From the NCBI RefSeq assembly GCF_000190755.2, contig NZ_JH109152.1:1054001-1118000 (forward strand): a DNA stretch of 64,000 nt, written 5' to 3'. This document shows, in pieces, positions 1 through 9,578 of this stretch (positions within the stretch are counted from its first letter, which is position 1; the number at the start of each line of letters is the position of its first letter). A model generated the notes under the pieces. That model saw only the letters and a list, made by a program, of their open reading frames with translations, was not told the DNA's origin and ran no database searches. This stretch comes from Methylobacter tundripaludum SV96 (GTDB taxonomy: Bacteria; Pseudomonadota; Gammaproteobacteria; Methylococcales; Methylomonadaceae). The position numbers were made by a program, and so were the translations under genes.

Positions 1-1479
1 TTGGGCATCCCGGTTTTCCTGTTAGTCATGTATGCGATGTTCATGTTTACCATCAATATCGGCAGCGCCTTCGTCGATTTTTTCGATCAATCCGTGGGCG
101 CTTTATTGATCGACGGCCTGAGGCAGACACTTACCGGCCTGAATTGGCCGCAATGGCTGATTGTATTAATCACCAATGGCGTAGGCGGCGGCATTCAGGT
201 TGTCGCTACCTTTATCCCCATTGTCGGCTTTCTGTTCATGTTCCTGTCGGCGCTGGAAGACTCCGGCTACATGTCCAGGGCGGCGTTCGTGATGGATAGG
301 TTCATGCGCATGATCGGCTTGCCCGGCAAATCCTTCGTGCCGATGATCGTCGGTTTCGGCTGTAACGTCCCGGCGATTATGGCGACGCGGACGCTGGAAA
401 GCCAGCGCGACCGGATATTGACCAACCTGATGAATCCGTTCATGTCCTGCGGCGCCAGATTGCCGGTTTACGCCTTATTTGCCGCCGCATTTTTCCCGGT
501 CGGCGGCCAGAATCTGGTGTTCGGCCTGTATTTGTTGGGTATTGCAATCGCGGTATTGACCGGCTTGATCATGCGCCACACCCTGTTTAAAGGCGAATCG
601 GCCCCCTTTATTATGGAACTGCCTGCCTACCACATGCCCACAGTGCGGGGTGTCTTTATCAGAACCTGGGACCGGCTCAAATCGTTCTTGTTCAATGCCG
701 GTAAAGTCATCGTGCCGATGGTATTAGTGCTGAACTTTCTTAATGCACTGGGTACGGATGGCACCTTCGGACAGGAAAACAGCAATAAATCGGTATTAAG
801 CGAGATCGGCCGCGGCCTGACACCGGCGTTTAAACCGATGGGCATAGAAAAAGACAACTGGCCTGCAACGGTAGGTATTTTTACCGGCGTTTTAGCCAAA
901 GAAGCGGTGGTCGGAACGCTGGATGCTTTATACAGCCAGATGGCAACAGCAGACGCAAGCGTCGAAAAAGCGCCGTTTAATCTTGAGCAGGCTTTGATTG
1001 ACGCCTGTTTAACCGTACCTAAAAATCTGCAGGACGTTGCGGATAACCTGTTAGATCCATTGGGTTTGAATATCGGCACAGTCGATGATGTGGCCGCAGC
1101 AGCCAGCGAGCAGGAAGTCAATGCCGGTACCTTTGCCGCCATGCAGCAAAGTTTTGACGGCAAAGCCGGCGCTTTCGCCTATTTGTTATTTATTTTGCTG
1201 TATGCGCCTTGCGTCGCGGCAACCGCCGCAATCTACCGGGAAACCAATTTTAACTGGACACTGTTTGTGGTGTTCTGGACAACCGGCATTGCCTACATGA
1301 CCGCAACGATTTTTTATCAATCGATGACCTATAGCCGACATCCCGACTATTCTTTGGTTTGGATAACAGCATTAATCTTTGCGTTTTTAGCGGTATTGTT
1401 CGGGCTGTGGCTGCTCGGCAAAAATACTGATGCGGCAGGCGTAAAACCAAGCGGAGAGTCTTTAAGTGATCCTGTCTGA
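1..1479 (+). CDS. feoB: Ferrous iron transporter FeoB, C-terminal part (cut by window edge)
   Basis: Inner-membrane Fe(II) uptake protein. The visible 492 residues are the membrane part only: a series of hydrophobic helices with the FeoB gate region, including the conserved segment GFGCNVPAI followed by ATRTLESQRDR (about visible residues 118-138). The N-terminal G-protein domain is missing because the reading frame runs off the left edge; FeoB is normally about 750-800 residues. The TTG at position 1 is therefore not a true start. The stop codon overlaps the next gene, feoC, by 14 bases, which suggests translational coupling. The family assignment is secure; the 5' end lies outside the window. 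Confidence 0.95.
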   Translation: MGIPVFLLVMYAMFMFTINIGSAFVDFFDQSVGALLIDGLRQTLTGLNWPQWLIVLITNGVGGGIQVVATFIPIVGFLFMFLSALEDSGYMSRAAFVMDRFMRMIGLPGKSFVPMIVGFGCNVPAIMATRTLESQRDRILTNLMNPFMSCGARLPVYALFAAAFFPVGGQNLVFGLYLLGIAIAVLTGLIMRHTLFKGESAPFIMELPAYHMPTVRGVFIRTWDRLKSFLFNAGKVIVPMVLVLNFLNALGTDGTFGQENSNKSVLSEIGRGLTPAFKPMGIEKDNWPATVGIFTGVLAKEAVVGTLDALYSQMATADASVEKAPFNLEQALIDACLTVPKNLQDVADNLLDPLGLNIGTVDDVAAAASEQEVNAGTFAAMQQSFDGKAGAFAYLLFILLYAPCVAATAAIYRETNFNWTLFVVFWTTGIAYMTATIFYQSMTYSRHPDYSLVWITALIFAFLAVLFGLWLLGKNTDAAGVKPSGESLSDPV

Positions 1480-1690
1480 TTTGAGAGCTTATTTAAAGGA
1501 ACAACACCGCATTGCCTTGGCGGATTTAATTATTCATTTCGATATGGATGCCGATGCCTTGCGGGGTATGCTGGATAAATGGATCAGCAAAGGTAAGGTG
1601 CGTAAGCTGCCTTTGACTGCTTCTTGCGGTACCAGCTGTTGCCAGTGCGACACTACCTTGACAGAGATTTATGAATGGGTTGATGAGTAA
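1466..1690 (+). CDS. feoC: FeoC-like small protein of the ferrous iron system
   Basis: A 74-residue protein with a GTG start inside the end of feoB. FeoC proteins are small winged-helix proteins that accompany FeoB and are thought to modulate its stability or expression. Seen here: an N-terminal helix-turn-helix-like stretch (about residues 1-50) and a cysteine cluster CGTSCCQC at about residues 54-61, typical of FeoC versions that bind an iron-sulfur cluster or sense iron/oxygen. The length and the overlap with feoB fit the family. The exact regulatory role is inferred. Confidence 0.85.
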   Translation: MILSDLRAYLKEQHRIALADLIIHFDMDADALRGMLDKWISKGKVRKLPLTASCGTSCCQCDTTLTEIYEWVDE

Positions 1691-2153
1691 ATGTCTCGCC
1701 TACTGTTTTAATAAGGCCGCTTATTTAAAAATATTAGTTACGCGTGATCTCGTCTTTTTTGCGTCTTCACCTCAAGCGCGAAAGGCATGATTGCCAAGCC
1801 ACGAACGGTACAACAATATTCTCGCGCAGGGGAAGAAAGCGGCCATTCCATCCTAATTAAAAGTCTAACGATGATCGACGCCAAGCGGGCGATAACCGTG
1901 TCAGCGCCTGATGACATCACGCGTCTCTTTAGCAAGAGCGGCACCCATCGATAAAATCAGAGAAACTGCCATGCTGTGCGTATAACCTCTTCAGTTAGCC
2001 AATATCAGGATGGTGCCTTAATAGCCATAATCCATTCCGGAACGTTCGCAAGAAAAAGGTTTATTGCTTATTTAAATTCGTTAACAGCCAATTAATCTAT
2101 AATGGTCCAGTCACCCTAATTCACTTTAAAATCATCGAACACGGAAATAACTC
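1691..2153. other. Intergenic stretch without a recognised gene
   Basis: About 460 bases between feoC and a tiny membrane-protein gene. A short open frame on the minus strand (1738-1944) has no ribosome binding site or recognisable motif and I do not call it. A weak hairpin, AATAAG-gccg-CTTATT, lies at about 1710-1726 just after feoC and may end the feo transcript. Nothing else was recognised. Confidence 0.4.
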
Positions 2154-2303
2154 ATGCGTATTCTCTGTATTCTTGCCCTTGCGATCCTCTCGGTTCTTGA
2201 GATCAGTCCCATTCCCATCACCCCGATATTGTTAATTTACGTCGTATTGTTTCGTCCGTTATGGTTTTATGAGTTGGTCGTAAAGATATATAACAAGAAC
2301 TAA
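2154..2303 (+). CDS. Small hydrophobic membrane protein (49 aa)
   Basis: A short frame starting ATG at 2154 behind a GGAA-type ribosome binding site. The 49-residue product is almost wholly hydrophobic, with two likely short membrane helices (about residues 2-15 and 21-35) split by a proline-rich turn SPIPITP, and a charged C-terminus VKIYNKN. It has the look of the small conserved membrane proteins found in gammaproteobacteria, but I cannot name a family or function. It stands alone between feoC and the two-component operon. Confidence 0.5.
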   Translation: MRILCILALAILSVLEISPIPITPILLIYVVLFRPLWFYELVVKIYNKN

Positions 2304-2512
2304 CACCGGCGGTAATATGAAAGATAACGCATTTTTTTTGGAATCGAATGCGGCCAAGATAGGATCGTGTTAACAACGCTTTATTTCAGATAATATGGGC
2401 TTAGCTGATCGTCCGGGAAGATGATAGCATTAGGATATAAAGGCGCCGCCCGGAAGAATTTTGGAAACAGTAAAGTTTCCTGCACTTTTTAAGTTACCTA
2501 TATGAATTTTAA

Positions 2513-3964
2513 ATGAAGCCGATTTTTTACCGTCCTGCCCAGCTGCGTGGCTTGGCCTTTCTAGGTTTGTTGTTGTCCGCTCTCGCCATACTCGGCGGCA
2601 TGATCTGGCGAAATGTGCATCACTTTGAAACGGTTTTTTCTTATGTGAATTATTCGCATCGAATCCAGAATGTATCGGTGGGCTTACAGCAATCGCTGAT
2701 TGAATATCTGACCGAAACGGTATCGGGTTCGCGTCCCGAGGCGCTGACCAAAACGCTGGGTGAGATGGATGCGTTAATGATGGATAACCGCTATTTGTCA
2801 GCAGCGACCCGAACAAGCCTGGAAACGGTCAAAAGCATGCTGATTGATTTGCCCTTGTTGAAAAAAGAAGAAAAGTACAATCGTCTGTTAACGGCGCTTA
2901 AATTAATGAGCGAAACGCTGGATAACGAGGCGCTGCAACGAGAGGAATTGCTTGAGGACATTAGTCGGGATACCCAAACCGAATTGTATATGGCCTTGGC
3001 AATATTCACGGCGATATTGGTTGTGGCGGTATTATTTTTACGCCTCAGAATCCTGCACCCGCTTAATGATTTGAGGGAACTGTTACAGCGCTTGACCGAA
3101 GAAAACTTCACTCCGATCACCACGGATCATCTTGATCCGCTGCTGTTGCCGGTGTTTAACAGTTACAACGAGATGGTTAAGCACCTGGCGGAACTGGAAG
3201 ATGCCAATCGTTTACACGCCCAATCATTGCAGCATGAAGTCAGGTTAGCCACGCAAGCCTTACTGGAGCAGCAATACAGCCTGGCTAGAGCCGACCGGTT
3301 GGCGGCAATCGGCGAAGTGGCAGCGGAATTAGCGCATGAGATACGTAATCCATTGGCCGGAATCCAAATGGCATTTAATAATTTACGTCGCGAAATTGAT
3401 GATATAGACCAGCTGGAGCGACTGGATTTGATTAATGCCGAACTGAAACGGATGGCGAGATTGCTTAACGATATGCTCGATCAAAGCCGTCATTCGCCGG
3501 AAGTGGCTACGGCTTTTGATGTGCGGACGTTAATTCGGGACTTGGTGGCGTTAACACGCTACCAGATTGCCGAATCGATACATCTGGAAATAGAAGCTCC
3601 CTGTGCGTTGCCGGTGCATCTGCCTGAAAGCGGGGTACGGCAAGCTTTGTTGAACCTGATACTGAATGCGGCCGATGCGCTTGAAGGCAATCCCGGAACT
3701 ATCCGTATCAGGGCTCGAACTGACAAACAGGGGTTGCGCATCGACGTGCAGGATGACGGTATCGGATTTTCCCAGGATATGCTGGAGCATGGTATCCGCC
3801 CATTTCGCACCAGCCGTCAACGCGGCACCGGCTTGGGATTGGCTATGGTGCAACGCTTTGTAAAAGACGTCGGTGGTACAATCAGCCTCACCAATCAACC
3901 GACTCATGGCGCATGCGTGTCCATACTGCTGCCCTATGACTGCATTGTTAGAGATAAATTATGA
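2513..3964 (+). CDS. Membrane sensor histidine kinase
   Basis: A 483-residue sensor kinase. Visible architecture: transmembrane helix 1 (about residues 12-32), a helical periplasmic sensor region of about 120 residues, helix 2 (about 158-177), a HAMP-like linker, a coiled coil, and the HisKA dimerisation helix with the phospho-acceptor His275 in AELAHEIRNP. The C-terminal HATPase domain has an N-box (NLILNAADALEGN) and G-boxes (DDGIGF, GTGLGLAMV). It partners the response regulator that starts in an ATGA overlap with its stop codon, so the pair is surely co-translated. The kinase resembles those that feed NtrC-type activators. The signal is unknown. Confidence 0.93.
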   Translation: MKPIFYRPAQLRGLAFLGLLLSALAILGGMIWRNVHHFETVFSYVNYSHRIQNVSVGLQQSLIEYLTETVSGSRPEALTKTLGEMDALMMDNRYLSAATRTSLETVKSMLIDLPLLKKEEKYNRLLTALKLMSETLDNEALQREELLEDISRDTQTELYMALAIFTAILVVAVLFLRLRILHPLNDLRELLQRLTEENFTPITTDHLDPLLLPVFNSYNEMVKHLAELEDANRLHAQSLQHEVRLATQALLEQQYSLARADRLAAIGEVAAELAHEIRNPLAGIQMAFNNLRREIDDIDQLERLDLINAELKRMARLLNDMLDQSRHSPEVATAFDVRTLIRDLVALTRYQIAESIHLEIEAPCALPVHLPESGVRQALLNLILNAADALEGNPGTIRIRARTDKQGLRIDVQDDGIGFSQDMLEHGIRPFRTSRQRGTGLGLAMVQRFVKDVGGTISLTNQPTHGACVSILLPYDCIVRDKL

Positions 3965-5433
3965 TAGAAACCCTGCTCATCATTGAAGATGAAAAATTGT
4001 TAGGTTCCGAGTTATCACGTCATTATCGACAGTCCGGTTGGGAAGTGGCGCTGGCTACCAATCTGAGTGAGGCCAGGGAGTTATTGCTAAAGAAAAAAAT
4101 AGAGCCGTTACTGATTCTGTCGGATATGAATTTGCCCGACGGTAATGCACTGGATTTCATGGAAAAGGTCAGGAAGGATATTAGCTATACCGACGACTCC
4201 AAGGATAGAGGAGGCATGACCTCAGGGAGGAATGTAGAGCGCCGGGAACAGTTGCCTAGAACAATGCCGGGAGCCTATGCCGAATGGCTGTTTTTAACCG
4301 GCTACGGCAATGTGCCGGATTCGGTCAGGGCATTACGGCTGGGCGCTTATGATTTCCTGGAAAAACCCTGCGATTTGGAGCGTCTTGATCTGTTGGTCGC
4401 CAGCGCCGCACGTAGCGCCTCCATTCAGCGACGGGTTGCCGATCAAACCAAGCACCGGCACCGGCGTTATTCGCCGGATGCTTATGTCGGCCATAGTCAG
4501 CAAGCGCAGGGCATACGGCAGTTATTGGCAAAATTGACGCAAGTACCGTTCAGCGCCCTGATTATCGGCGGCGAGAGCGGCACCGGCAAAGGCTTGGCTG
4601 CACGCATATTACACTACGGCGGCTCCCGCGCCCAGCAGCCGATGATTGAAGTGAACTGCGCGGCGTTACCCCGGGAATTGCTGGAATCGGAATTATTCGG
4701 TCATGAACCCGGCGCCTTTACCGGCGCGGCAGGACGACATCGCGGCCTGCTCGAACAGGCCGATGGCGGCACCTTGTTTATGGACGAAATCGGCGAAATG
4801 CCGCTGGATTTGCAGGCCAAGTTGCTCAAAGTGATTGAAGATCATAAAGTTAGGCGCTTGGGCGGGGAAAAGGAAATTCAGGTCGATGTGCAGATCGTTG
4901 CCGCCAGCAACCGCGATCTGGAAAAAATGGCCCAGGACGGCAGCTTTCGCGCCGATTTATACCACCGTTTAAGCGTGTTCAAGCTGATCTTGCCGCCGCT
5001 GCGCGAGGCGGTAGAGGACCTGGACGAACTGGTGCCGTTATTTGTTGCCGAATACAACGCCAAAGCCGGACGCCAGGTTAAAGACATTCCCGACGCGGTA
5101 TGGAGCAAGCTGAAAGCGCATTATTGGCCGGGCAACGTCAGGGAATTGCGTAATGTCATTGAACGCTGCGTATTATTCTCCGATGGGTCGACATTCCCCG
5201 GACAATGGCTGCAATTGCCGGGACAGCCTTCCGTCGAGGCACTACAAACCGAACAAGGTATTTGGTTGCCCTTGGATGGCAGCATGGCGCTGGATGACAT
5301 GGATTGCTTTATTATCAAGACCGCTCTGGAGCGGGCGGATAATAACCTGACAGCAGCAGCCAGGGCGCTGGGAGCTACCCGCGAAACGCTACGCTATCGG
5401 GTGCGGAAATATAACCTGAAAATAGCCGATTGA
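3961..5433 (+). CDS. Sigma-54-dependent response regulator, NtrC type, with an insertion in its receiver domain
   Basis: A 490-residue activator: receiver domain (phospho-acceptor Asp55 in [10 protein letters not shown]), AAA+ ATPase (Walker [10 protein letters not shown], sigma-54 contact loop GAFTGA, Walker [14 protein letters not shown]-finger region) and a C-terminal Fis-type helix-turn-helix (about residues 450-490). It should hydrolyse ATP to open sigma-54 promoters once phosphorylated by the kinase encoded just upstream. Odd feature: about 30 extra residues (roughly 75-105, arginine/glycine-rich) lie between helix 3 and the strand leading to FLTGYG, where ordinary receivers have only a few residues. 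The DNA of this insert resembles a second in-frame insert at about 26.7 kb. Whether the receiver still folds is uncertain. Confidence 0.93.
   Translation: MIETLLIIEDEKLLGSELSRHYRQSGWEVALATNLSEARELLLKKKIEPLLILSDMNLPDGNALDFMEKVRKDISYTDDSKDRGGMTSGRNVERREQLPRTMPGAYAEWLFLTGYGNVPDSVRALRLGAYDFLEKPCDLERLDLLVASAARSASIQRRVADQTKHRHRRYSPDAYVGHSQQAQGIRQLLAKLTQVPFSALIIGGESGTGKGLAARILHYGGSRAQQPMIEVNCAALPRELLESELFGHEPGAFTGAAGRHRGLLEQADGGTLFMDEIGEMPLDLQAKLLKVIEDHKVRRLGGEKEIQVDVQIVAASNRDLEKMAQDGSFRADLYHRLSVFKLILPPLREAVEDLDELVPLFVAEYNAKAGRQVKDIPDAVWSKLKAHYWPGNVRELRNVIERCVLFSDGSTFPGQWLQLPGQPSVEALQTEQGIWLPLDGSMALDDMDCFIIKTALERADNNLTAAARALGATRETLRYRVRKYNLKIAD
4190..4280 (+). repeat. In-frame repeat-like insertion inside the response-regulator gene
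   Basis: This stretch encodes the residues that ordinary receiver domains lack. It contains CCAAGGAT, then AGGGAGGAATG and CCGGGA-A-CAGT. The same words, in similar order (TGAC-TC-AGGGAGG-AATG, then CCGGGA-CAGT), occur at about 26750-26800 inside an unrelated gene, and CCAAGGAT occurs there too on the opposite strand (read as ATCCTTGG). I infer a dispersed small repeat that has inserted without breaking either frame. Boundaries are approximate. Confidence 0.5.
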
Positions 5434-5439
5434 TAAACT

Positions 5440-5492
5440 CACCCCGAAGAACACGAAGTTTTTACCTTCATGTTCTTCGTGTCTTCGTGGCG
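5440..5492. repeat. Palindromic intergenic repeat (CACGAAG family), copy A
   Basis: An inverted repeat with arms containing CGAAGAACACGAAG and CTTCGTGTCTTCGTGG, lying between two convergent gene ends. Two further copies are at 27234-27287 and 41938-42003. The long stem could end transcription from both sides. Confidence 0.75.
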
Positions 5493-5536
5493 ATATGTTT
5501 TTATAGGATTGACATGCGGGTAAAGTGACGTGGTTG

Positions 5537-5887
5537 CTACCAACGCAGCTTATACAGCAAAAATACCGCTAGACTCGCACCGCCGGTATCGGCAAGCCAA
5601 TCGACAATGTCAGAACAGCGACCTTCGACAAAAGACTGATGCCATTCATCGGATAGGCCGTACAGGCTGCAAAAGGTAATGCTGAGCAAAGCAAGTATAA
5701 TAGGCCGATTGAGCAGGTGTTTAAAACTGCGCCATGCCAACACGCCCATTATAAAATAGGCTCCGGCGTGGAGAACTTTATCTTGCACCGGAAACAAATC
5801 CGGAACCGGCAGGGTAGGATGGTCGGAAAGCCAGAAAATAAATAGGCAATAGAGGAACAGCGACGTGAAATCTAAAATCTTGGTCAT
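5537..5887 (-). CDS. VanZ-like membrane protein
   Basis: A 116-residue membrane protein of the VanZ-like family. It has four hydrophobic segments (about residues 8-22, 40-52, 62-80 and 92-112) and the family signatures FWLSDHPTLPVP near the N-terminus, DKVLHAGAYFIMGVLAW in the middle and a DEWHQSFVEGR-type segment before the last helix. VanZ-like proteins are found widely; apart from a role in teicoplanin resistance for VanZ itself, their function is unclear. It is transcribed away from the DUF455 gene, whose start is only 12 bases from its own, so the two genes share a very short divergent control region. Confidence 0.85.
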   Translation of the reverse strand: MTKILDFTSLFLYCLFIFWLSDHPTLPVPDLFPVQDKVLHAGAYFIMGVLAWRSFKHLLNRPIILALLSITFCSLYGLSDEWHQSFVEGRCSDIVDWLADTGGASLAVFLLYKLRW

Positions 5888-5899
5888 GGTTTTACAATA

Positions 5900-6694
5900 A
5901 TGAAAAATTTATTTGAATTTGCCGAGGCATTTTTTGGTCAAGTCAATGTCGATGAAAAGTTGGCGCTGACCCATCAGGCTTGGCAAACTTGCATTGCCGG
6001 GGAATTAACGTTTACCTCGGACCGGCCTGTATTGCCGATAGAGCGGGTAACGTTTCCCGAGAAGCCGGAGTTATTGGCGCCCCGCCAGATGCCCCGGCGA
6101 AAACTGACCACGCCTGACGGTATTGCGGCTTTTTTTCATGCTATTGCCCATGTTGAGTTTGTCGCTATTTATCTGGCTTGGGATATTTTGTATCGTTTTC
6201 GCGGTATGCCCGAGCAATTCTATCAGGATTGGCTACGTGTTGCCGATGAAGAAGCGCAGCATTTCGCATTAATCAGGACGCATTTACTGGCTATGCAGGT
6301 TGATTACGGCGATTTACCCGCGCACAGCGGCTTATGGGACCATGCCAAAGATACAGCCGATGATTTGCCGGGCAGATTGGCGATGGTTCCTCGCTGTATG
6401 GAAGCGCGGGGATTGGATGTAACGCCTGCTCTGATTGAAAAGTTCAAGATACTGGGTGATGATGCAAGCGTGGCAATTTTAACGCGTATTTTGACTGATG
6501 AAGTAGGGCATGTAGAACTGGGGTCTTACTGGTTCAAGTTTGTGTGTCAGCAACGCAGTTTTGAAGCCGAAGCCAAATACCGGGAGTTAATCGATCGATA
6601 CTATGTTGGCGGCAAACCGAAAGGACCGTTTAACAGGGAATTGCGCAAAGTGGCCGGTTTTTCGGATGCCGAGATAGATTGGCTGGAATGCTAA
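5900..6694 (+). CDS. Ferritin-like DUF455 protein
   Basis: A 264-residue cytosolic protein of the DUF455 group of the ferritin-like superfamily. Four-helix-bundle metal ligands are visible: HAIAHVEFVA (about residues 82-91), DEEAQHFAL (about 117-125) and TDEVGHVELG (about 199-208), giving the Glu and His residues expected of a di-iron centre. Members are often annotated near tRNA-modifying (MiaE-like) oxygenases, but the substrate is not established. It is followed after about 40 bases by the MCE transporter operon, though a functional link is not evident. Confidence 0.85.
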   Translation: MKNLFEFAEAFFGQVNVDEKLALTHQAWQTCIAGELTFTSDRPVLPIERVTFPEKPELLAPRQMPRRKLTTPDGIAAFFHAIAHVEFVAIYLAWDILYRFRGMPEQFYQDWLRVADEEAQHFALIRTHLLAMQVDYGDLPAHSGLWDHAKDTADDLPGRLAMVPRCMEARGLDVTPALIEKFKILGDDASVAILTRILTDEVGHVELGSYWFKFVCQQRSFEAEAKYRELIDRYYVGGKPKGPFNRELRKVAGFSDAEIDWLEC

Positions 6695-6734
6695 TGGCGT
6701 CAGCCTTCAAGGTGAAAGCAATACAATTATCCCT

Positions 6735-7874
6735 ATGACTGATACCTCAACCATTCAGGATACACCGCCTACAGTGGAAGTCGTTGAACAGAGCGACGGG
6801 CAGAGTTGTGTCAAACTGACAGGCAGCTGGAATCTTCGCAGCCTGGTAACAGCAACCGAACTGAACCGGAAAATCAGCTCGCACGCAGCTAATAAAAACA
6901 TTCAGTGGGATTTGAGCTCGATTGAGGTGCTCGACAGCGCCAGCTCCTTGATTCTCTGGAAAGCCTGGGGAAAAAAACTGCCGGTTGCGTTGCAGTTGAA
7001 GCCTGAACATCAGCGATTATTTGACCGCTGGCAAGCCCAGAAAATCCCCGAACCTGAACCGGTCGGATCCAGTTCAAGCCTGATTATTAAATACGGCTAT
7101 CAATTGTTTGCCAATTTTTGGGGACAACTGCTGCAACTGGTGACCTTATTGGGACAGCTGTTTTTGGATATAGGCTATCTGTTGCTGCATCCGGGCGACA
7201 TTCCCTGGTCGGAAATTTCCATTACGATTTATGAATCGGGCGTTCGGGCTTTAGGTATTACGGCGCTGGTGGGCTTTTTGATCGGCATCGTGCTCAGTTA
7301 TTTGTCGGCCTTGCAATTGAAGATTTTCGGGGCGGAGATTTATATCATCGATATTCTGGGTTTGAGCGTTATTCGAGAGTTAGGACCCTTGCTGGCAGCT
7401 ATTCTGGTTGCGGGGCGCTCCGGTTCGGCAATGACCGCGCAAATCGGCATCATGCGAGTGACTGAGGAACTCGATGCATTGTCGGCAATGGGCATATCCC
7501 ATTCCTTGCGCCTGACGCTGCCCAAGGTGATGGCATTGACCATCGTCCTGCCGCTGATAGGCGTATGGACCAGCGCGCTGGCGCTGATAGGCGGGATGGT
7601 TTCGGCGCAAAATACGCTGGACATCAGTTATCAGCAATTTTTTCTTAAACTGCCTGACGTGGTGCCGTTGACTAACGTTTTTATCGGTTTGGGGAAAAGC
7701 GCGGTTTTCGGCTTGATGATTGCGCTGATTGCCTGTCACTTTGGTTTTAGGATCAAGCCCAATACCGAAAGCCTGGGCAATGAAACCACTAACTCCGTGG
7801 TGGCAGCCATTACCGTGGTGATTATGGTCGATGCGGTATTCGCCATTCTGTTTATGAATGTGGGGATGCCATGA
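6735..7874 (+). CDS. MlaE-type ABC transporter permease with N-terminal STAS domain
   Basis: A 379-residue permease of an MCE (mammalian cell entry) lipid transporter. Residues about 12-105 form a STAS-like domain (VKLTGSWNLRSL start, SSIEVLDSASSLIL core) that in the classic Mla system is the separate protein MlaB; here it is fused to the permease. Residues about 120-379 are the MlaE/DUF140 membrane domain with the conserved stretch VIRELGPLLAAILVAGRSG. Such transporters move phospholipids or other lipids between the two membranes of Gram-negative cells. The stop overlaps the next gene (ATGA), so the four genes 6735-10120 form one coupled operon. Confidence 0.92.
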   Translation: MTDTSTIQDTPPTVEVVEQSDGQSCVKLTGSWNLRSLVTATELNRKISSHAANKNIQWDLSSIEVLDSASSLILWKAWGKKLPVALQLKPEHQRLFDRWQAQKIPEPEPVGSSSSLIIKYGYQLFANFWGQLLQLVTLLGQLFLDIGYLLLHPGDIPWSEISITIYESGVRALGITALVGFLIGIVLSYLSALQLKIFGAEIYIIDILGLSVIRELGPLLAAILVAGRSGSAMTAQIGIMRVTEELDALSAMGISHSLRLTLPKVMALTIVLPLIGVWTSALALIGGMVSAQNTLDISYQQFFLKLPDVVPLTNVFIGLGKSAVFGLMIALIACHFGFRIKPNTESLGNETTNSVVAAITVVIMVDAVFAILFMNVGMP

Positions 7875-8671
7875 ACGATCCCTACGCAATACGACTGGAG
7901 CACGTCTGGACAAGCTTTGGTGATCCTAAAAAGGGTACCGATAAAGTTGTTCATCAGGATATTAATCTTTGCCTGGAACATGGCGAGATTTTGGGGCTGG
8001 TTGGCGCATCCGGTTGCGGCAAGACGACTTTACTGCGCGAAATTATCGGTTTGCAAACGCCCAGCCAAGGCGAGATTTTTGTGATGGGACAGTCTTTGAA
8101 AAATGTTAATTCTGATCACGACCAGCGGCTGCGTAACAATTGCGGCGTGCTGTTTCAGAAAGGCGCGTTATTTAGCGTTTTAAATGTTTTTGATAACATT
8201 GCCTTTCCACTGCGGGAGTTGGGTTTCCAAGATGAAGAATTGATTGCACGCATTGTGTTCATGAAGCTAGAAATGGTGGGCTTAGCTGGTAGTGATGCCT
8301 GGTTAAAGCCGGCTGCTTTGTCGGGCGGTATGATCAAGCGGGTAGCGCTTGCCCGCACTATGGTTCTGGAACCGGCGCTGTTGTTGCTCGATGAGCCGAC
8401 CTCGGGCCTTGATCCAATTTCCAGCGAAGATCTTGTCAAACTGTTATCCGAGATGCATAAGGATCTTCATTTTACCGTAGTCATGGTGACCCATGATTTG
8501 GATATATTGAGAGATTTGTGTACCAAGGTTGCAGTGCTGGCTGATAATAAGCTAGTTGCTTTTGGACCGCTGGCTTCTGTTTTAGACTGCAAGCATCCTT
8601 TTGTAGAAGAATTTTTTCACAATAGGCGCGCTGAACGGGTATTTAAATATAAGGAAACTGCTCATGGGTAG
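7871..8671 (+). CDS. MlaF-type ABC transporter ATPase of the MCE operon
   Basis: A 266-residue ATPase that powers the lipid transporter. Walker A is GASGCGKTTL (about residues 45-54), the signature is LSGGM (about 150) followed by IKRVALARTMVLEP, and Walker B is LLLLDEPTSGLDP with the switch histidine in MVTHD. The start overlaps the permease stop and its end overlaps the MCE gene by 8 bases. It is a standard member of the MlaF/MkI family with no visible defects. Confidence 0.93.
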   Translation: MNDPYAIRLEHVWTSFGDPKKGTDKVVHQDINLCLEHGEILGLVGASGCGKTTLLREIIGLQTPSQGEIFVMGQSLKNVNSDHDQRLRNNCGVLFQKGALFSVLNVFDNIAFPLRELGFQDEELIARIVFMKLEMVGLAGSDAWLKPAALSGGMIKRVALARTMVLEPALLLLDEPTSGLDPISSEDLVKLLSEMHKDLHFTVVMVTHDLDILRDLCTKVAVLADNKLVAFGPLASVLDCKHPFVEEFFHNRRAERVFKYKETAHG

Positions 8672-9578
8672 AGAAAATCATGCACTGATTACCGGGCTGT
8701 TTCTGATTGCTTTGGTGACGGCATCGACGGCGATTATTTTCTGGATTGGCACCATGAATCAGGAACGCAATCTCTATGCTATTTCAACTCGAGCCTCAGT
8801 TTCCGGTCTTAATCCTGAATCTACGGTCTTTTACCGGGGCATTGCGGTAGGGAAGGTGCTCAATGTTCAATTCGACCCTTTGGATTCCGGCACCATCCTT
8901 GTTCCGATTGAAGTCGACAAGAAAATCGTGCTGAGTAAGGGAGTTTACGCAACCTTGCGCTTAAAGGGCGTCACCGGATTAACCCAGATTCAGCTGGAAG
9001 ATTCCGGTACTATTTCCGAGGAATTGCCGCCGGGCGATAACCCCATGACCCGTATTCCTTTGGTGCCGTCGTTGACTGACAAGTTGATGGATTCAGGAGA
9101 AGAGCTTTTGCATAAAGCCGACCATTTAATGCAACGGCTTAGTTCGTTATTAAATGATGAAAATGAAAAGAATATCGGCGGTATTTTAAGTAATCTCAAA
9201 ACATTAACCGACAAGCTTTCCGAGTTGCAAAAAAGTGTGGATAAGGCGCTTGCCGGTGTTCCTGAGTTGACCACTGACGCTCGCAAAACCATGAGCAATA
9301 TCGATGCGTTGGCTAACGAGTTACAGGGCTTAACCAGGGAAGTGAAAAACCTCAGCGCAAAAGCGGGGAACCTTGTCGATAGCGGAAAAAATACCGGCGA
9401 TGCTTTGGCGCAGACGACGTTACCGAAAGTGAACAAGCTGCTGACTGAATTACAATCGACAACTCAACAGGTAAAAAGAGTTGCCACGATGCTGGAAAAT
9501 AATCCGCAGGAATTACTGCTGGGGCCAACTCAACGAGATGCAGGGCCGGGTGAGCCAGGCTATAAGGAACAGCAATGA
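8664..9578 (+). CDS. MlaD-type MCE domain protein
   Basis: A 304-residue substrate-binding subunit: one N-terminal membrane anchor (about residues 8-28), one MCE domain (about 38-115, with SGLNPESTVFYRGIAVGKV) and a long helical, coiled-coil C-terminal part (about 130-285). In MCE systems this protein forms a hexameric ring or needle in the periplasm through which lipid passes. The long helical tail is more like the tunnel-forming versions than the short MlaD of E. coli. Overlaps on both sides show operon coupling. Confidence 0.92.
   Translation: MGRENHALITGLFLIALVTASTAIIFWIGTMNQERNLYAISTRASVSGLNPESTVFYRGIAVGKVLNVQFDPLDSGTILVPIEVDKKIVLSKGVYATLRLKGVTGLTQIQLEDSGTISEELPPGDNPMTRIPLVPSLTDKLMDSGEELLHKADHLMQRLSSLLNDENEKNIGGILSNLKTLTDKLSELQKSVDKALAGVPELTTDARKTMSNIDALANELQGLTREVKNLSAKAGNLVDSGKNTGDALAQTTLPKVNKLLTELQSTTQQVKRVATMLENNPQELLLGPTQRDAGPGEPGYKEQQ

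Noticed and set aside
627-1163. Long minus-strand frame of 178 codons inside feoB
   Set aside because: It lies wholly opposite a clear FeoB reading frame and has no family features or ribosome binding site.
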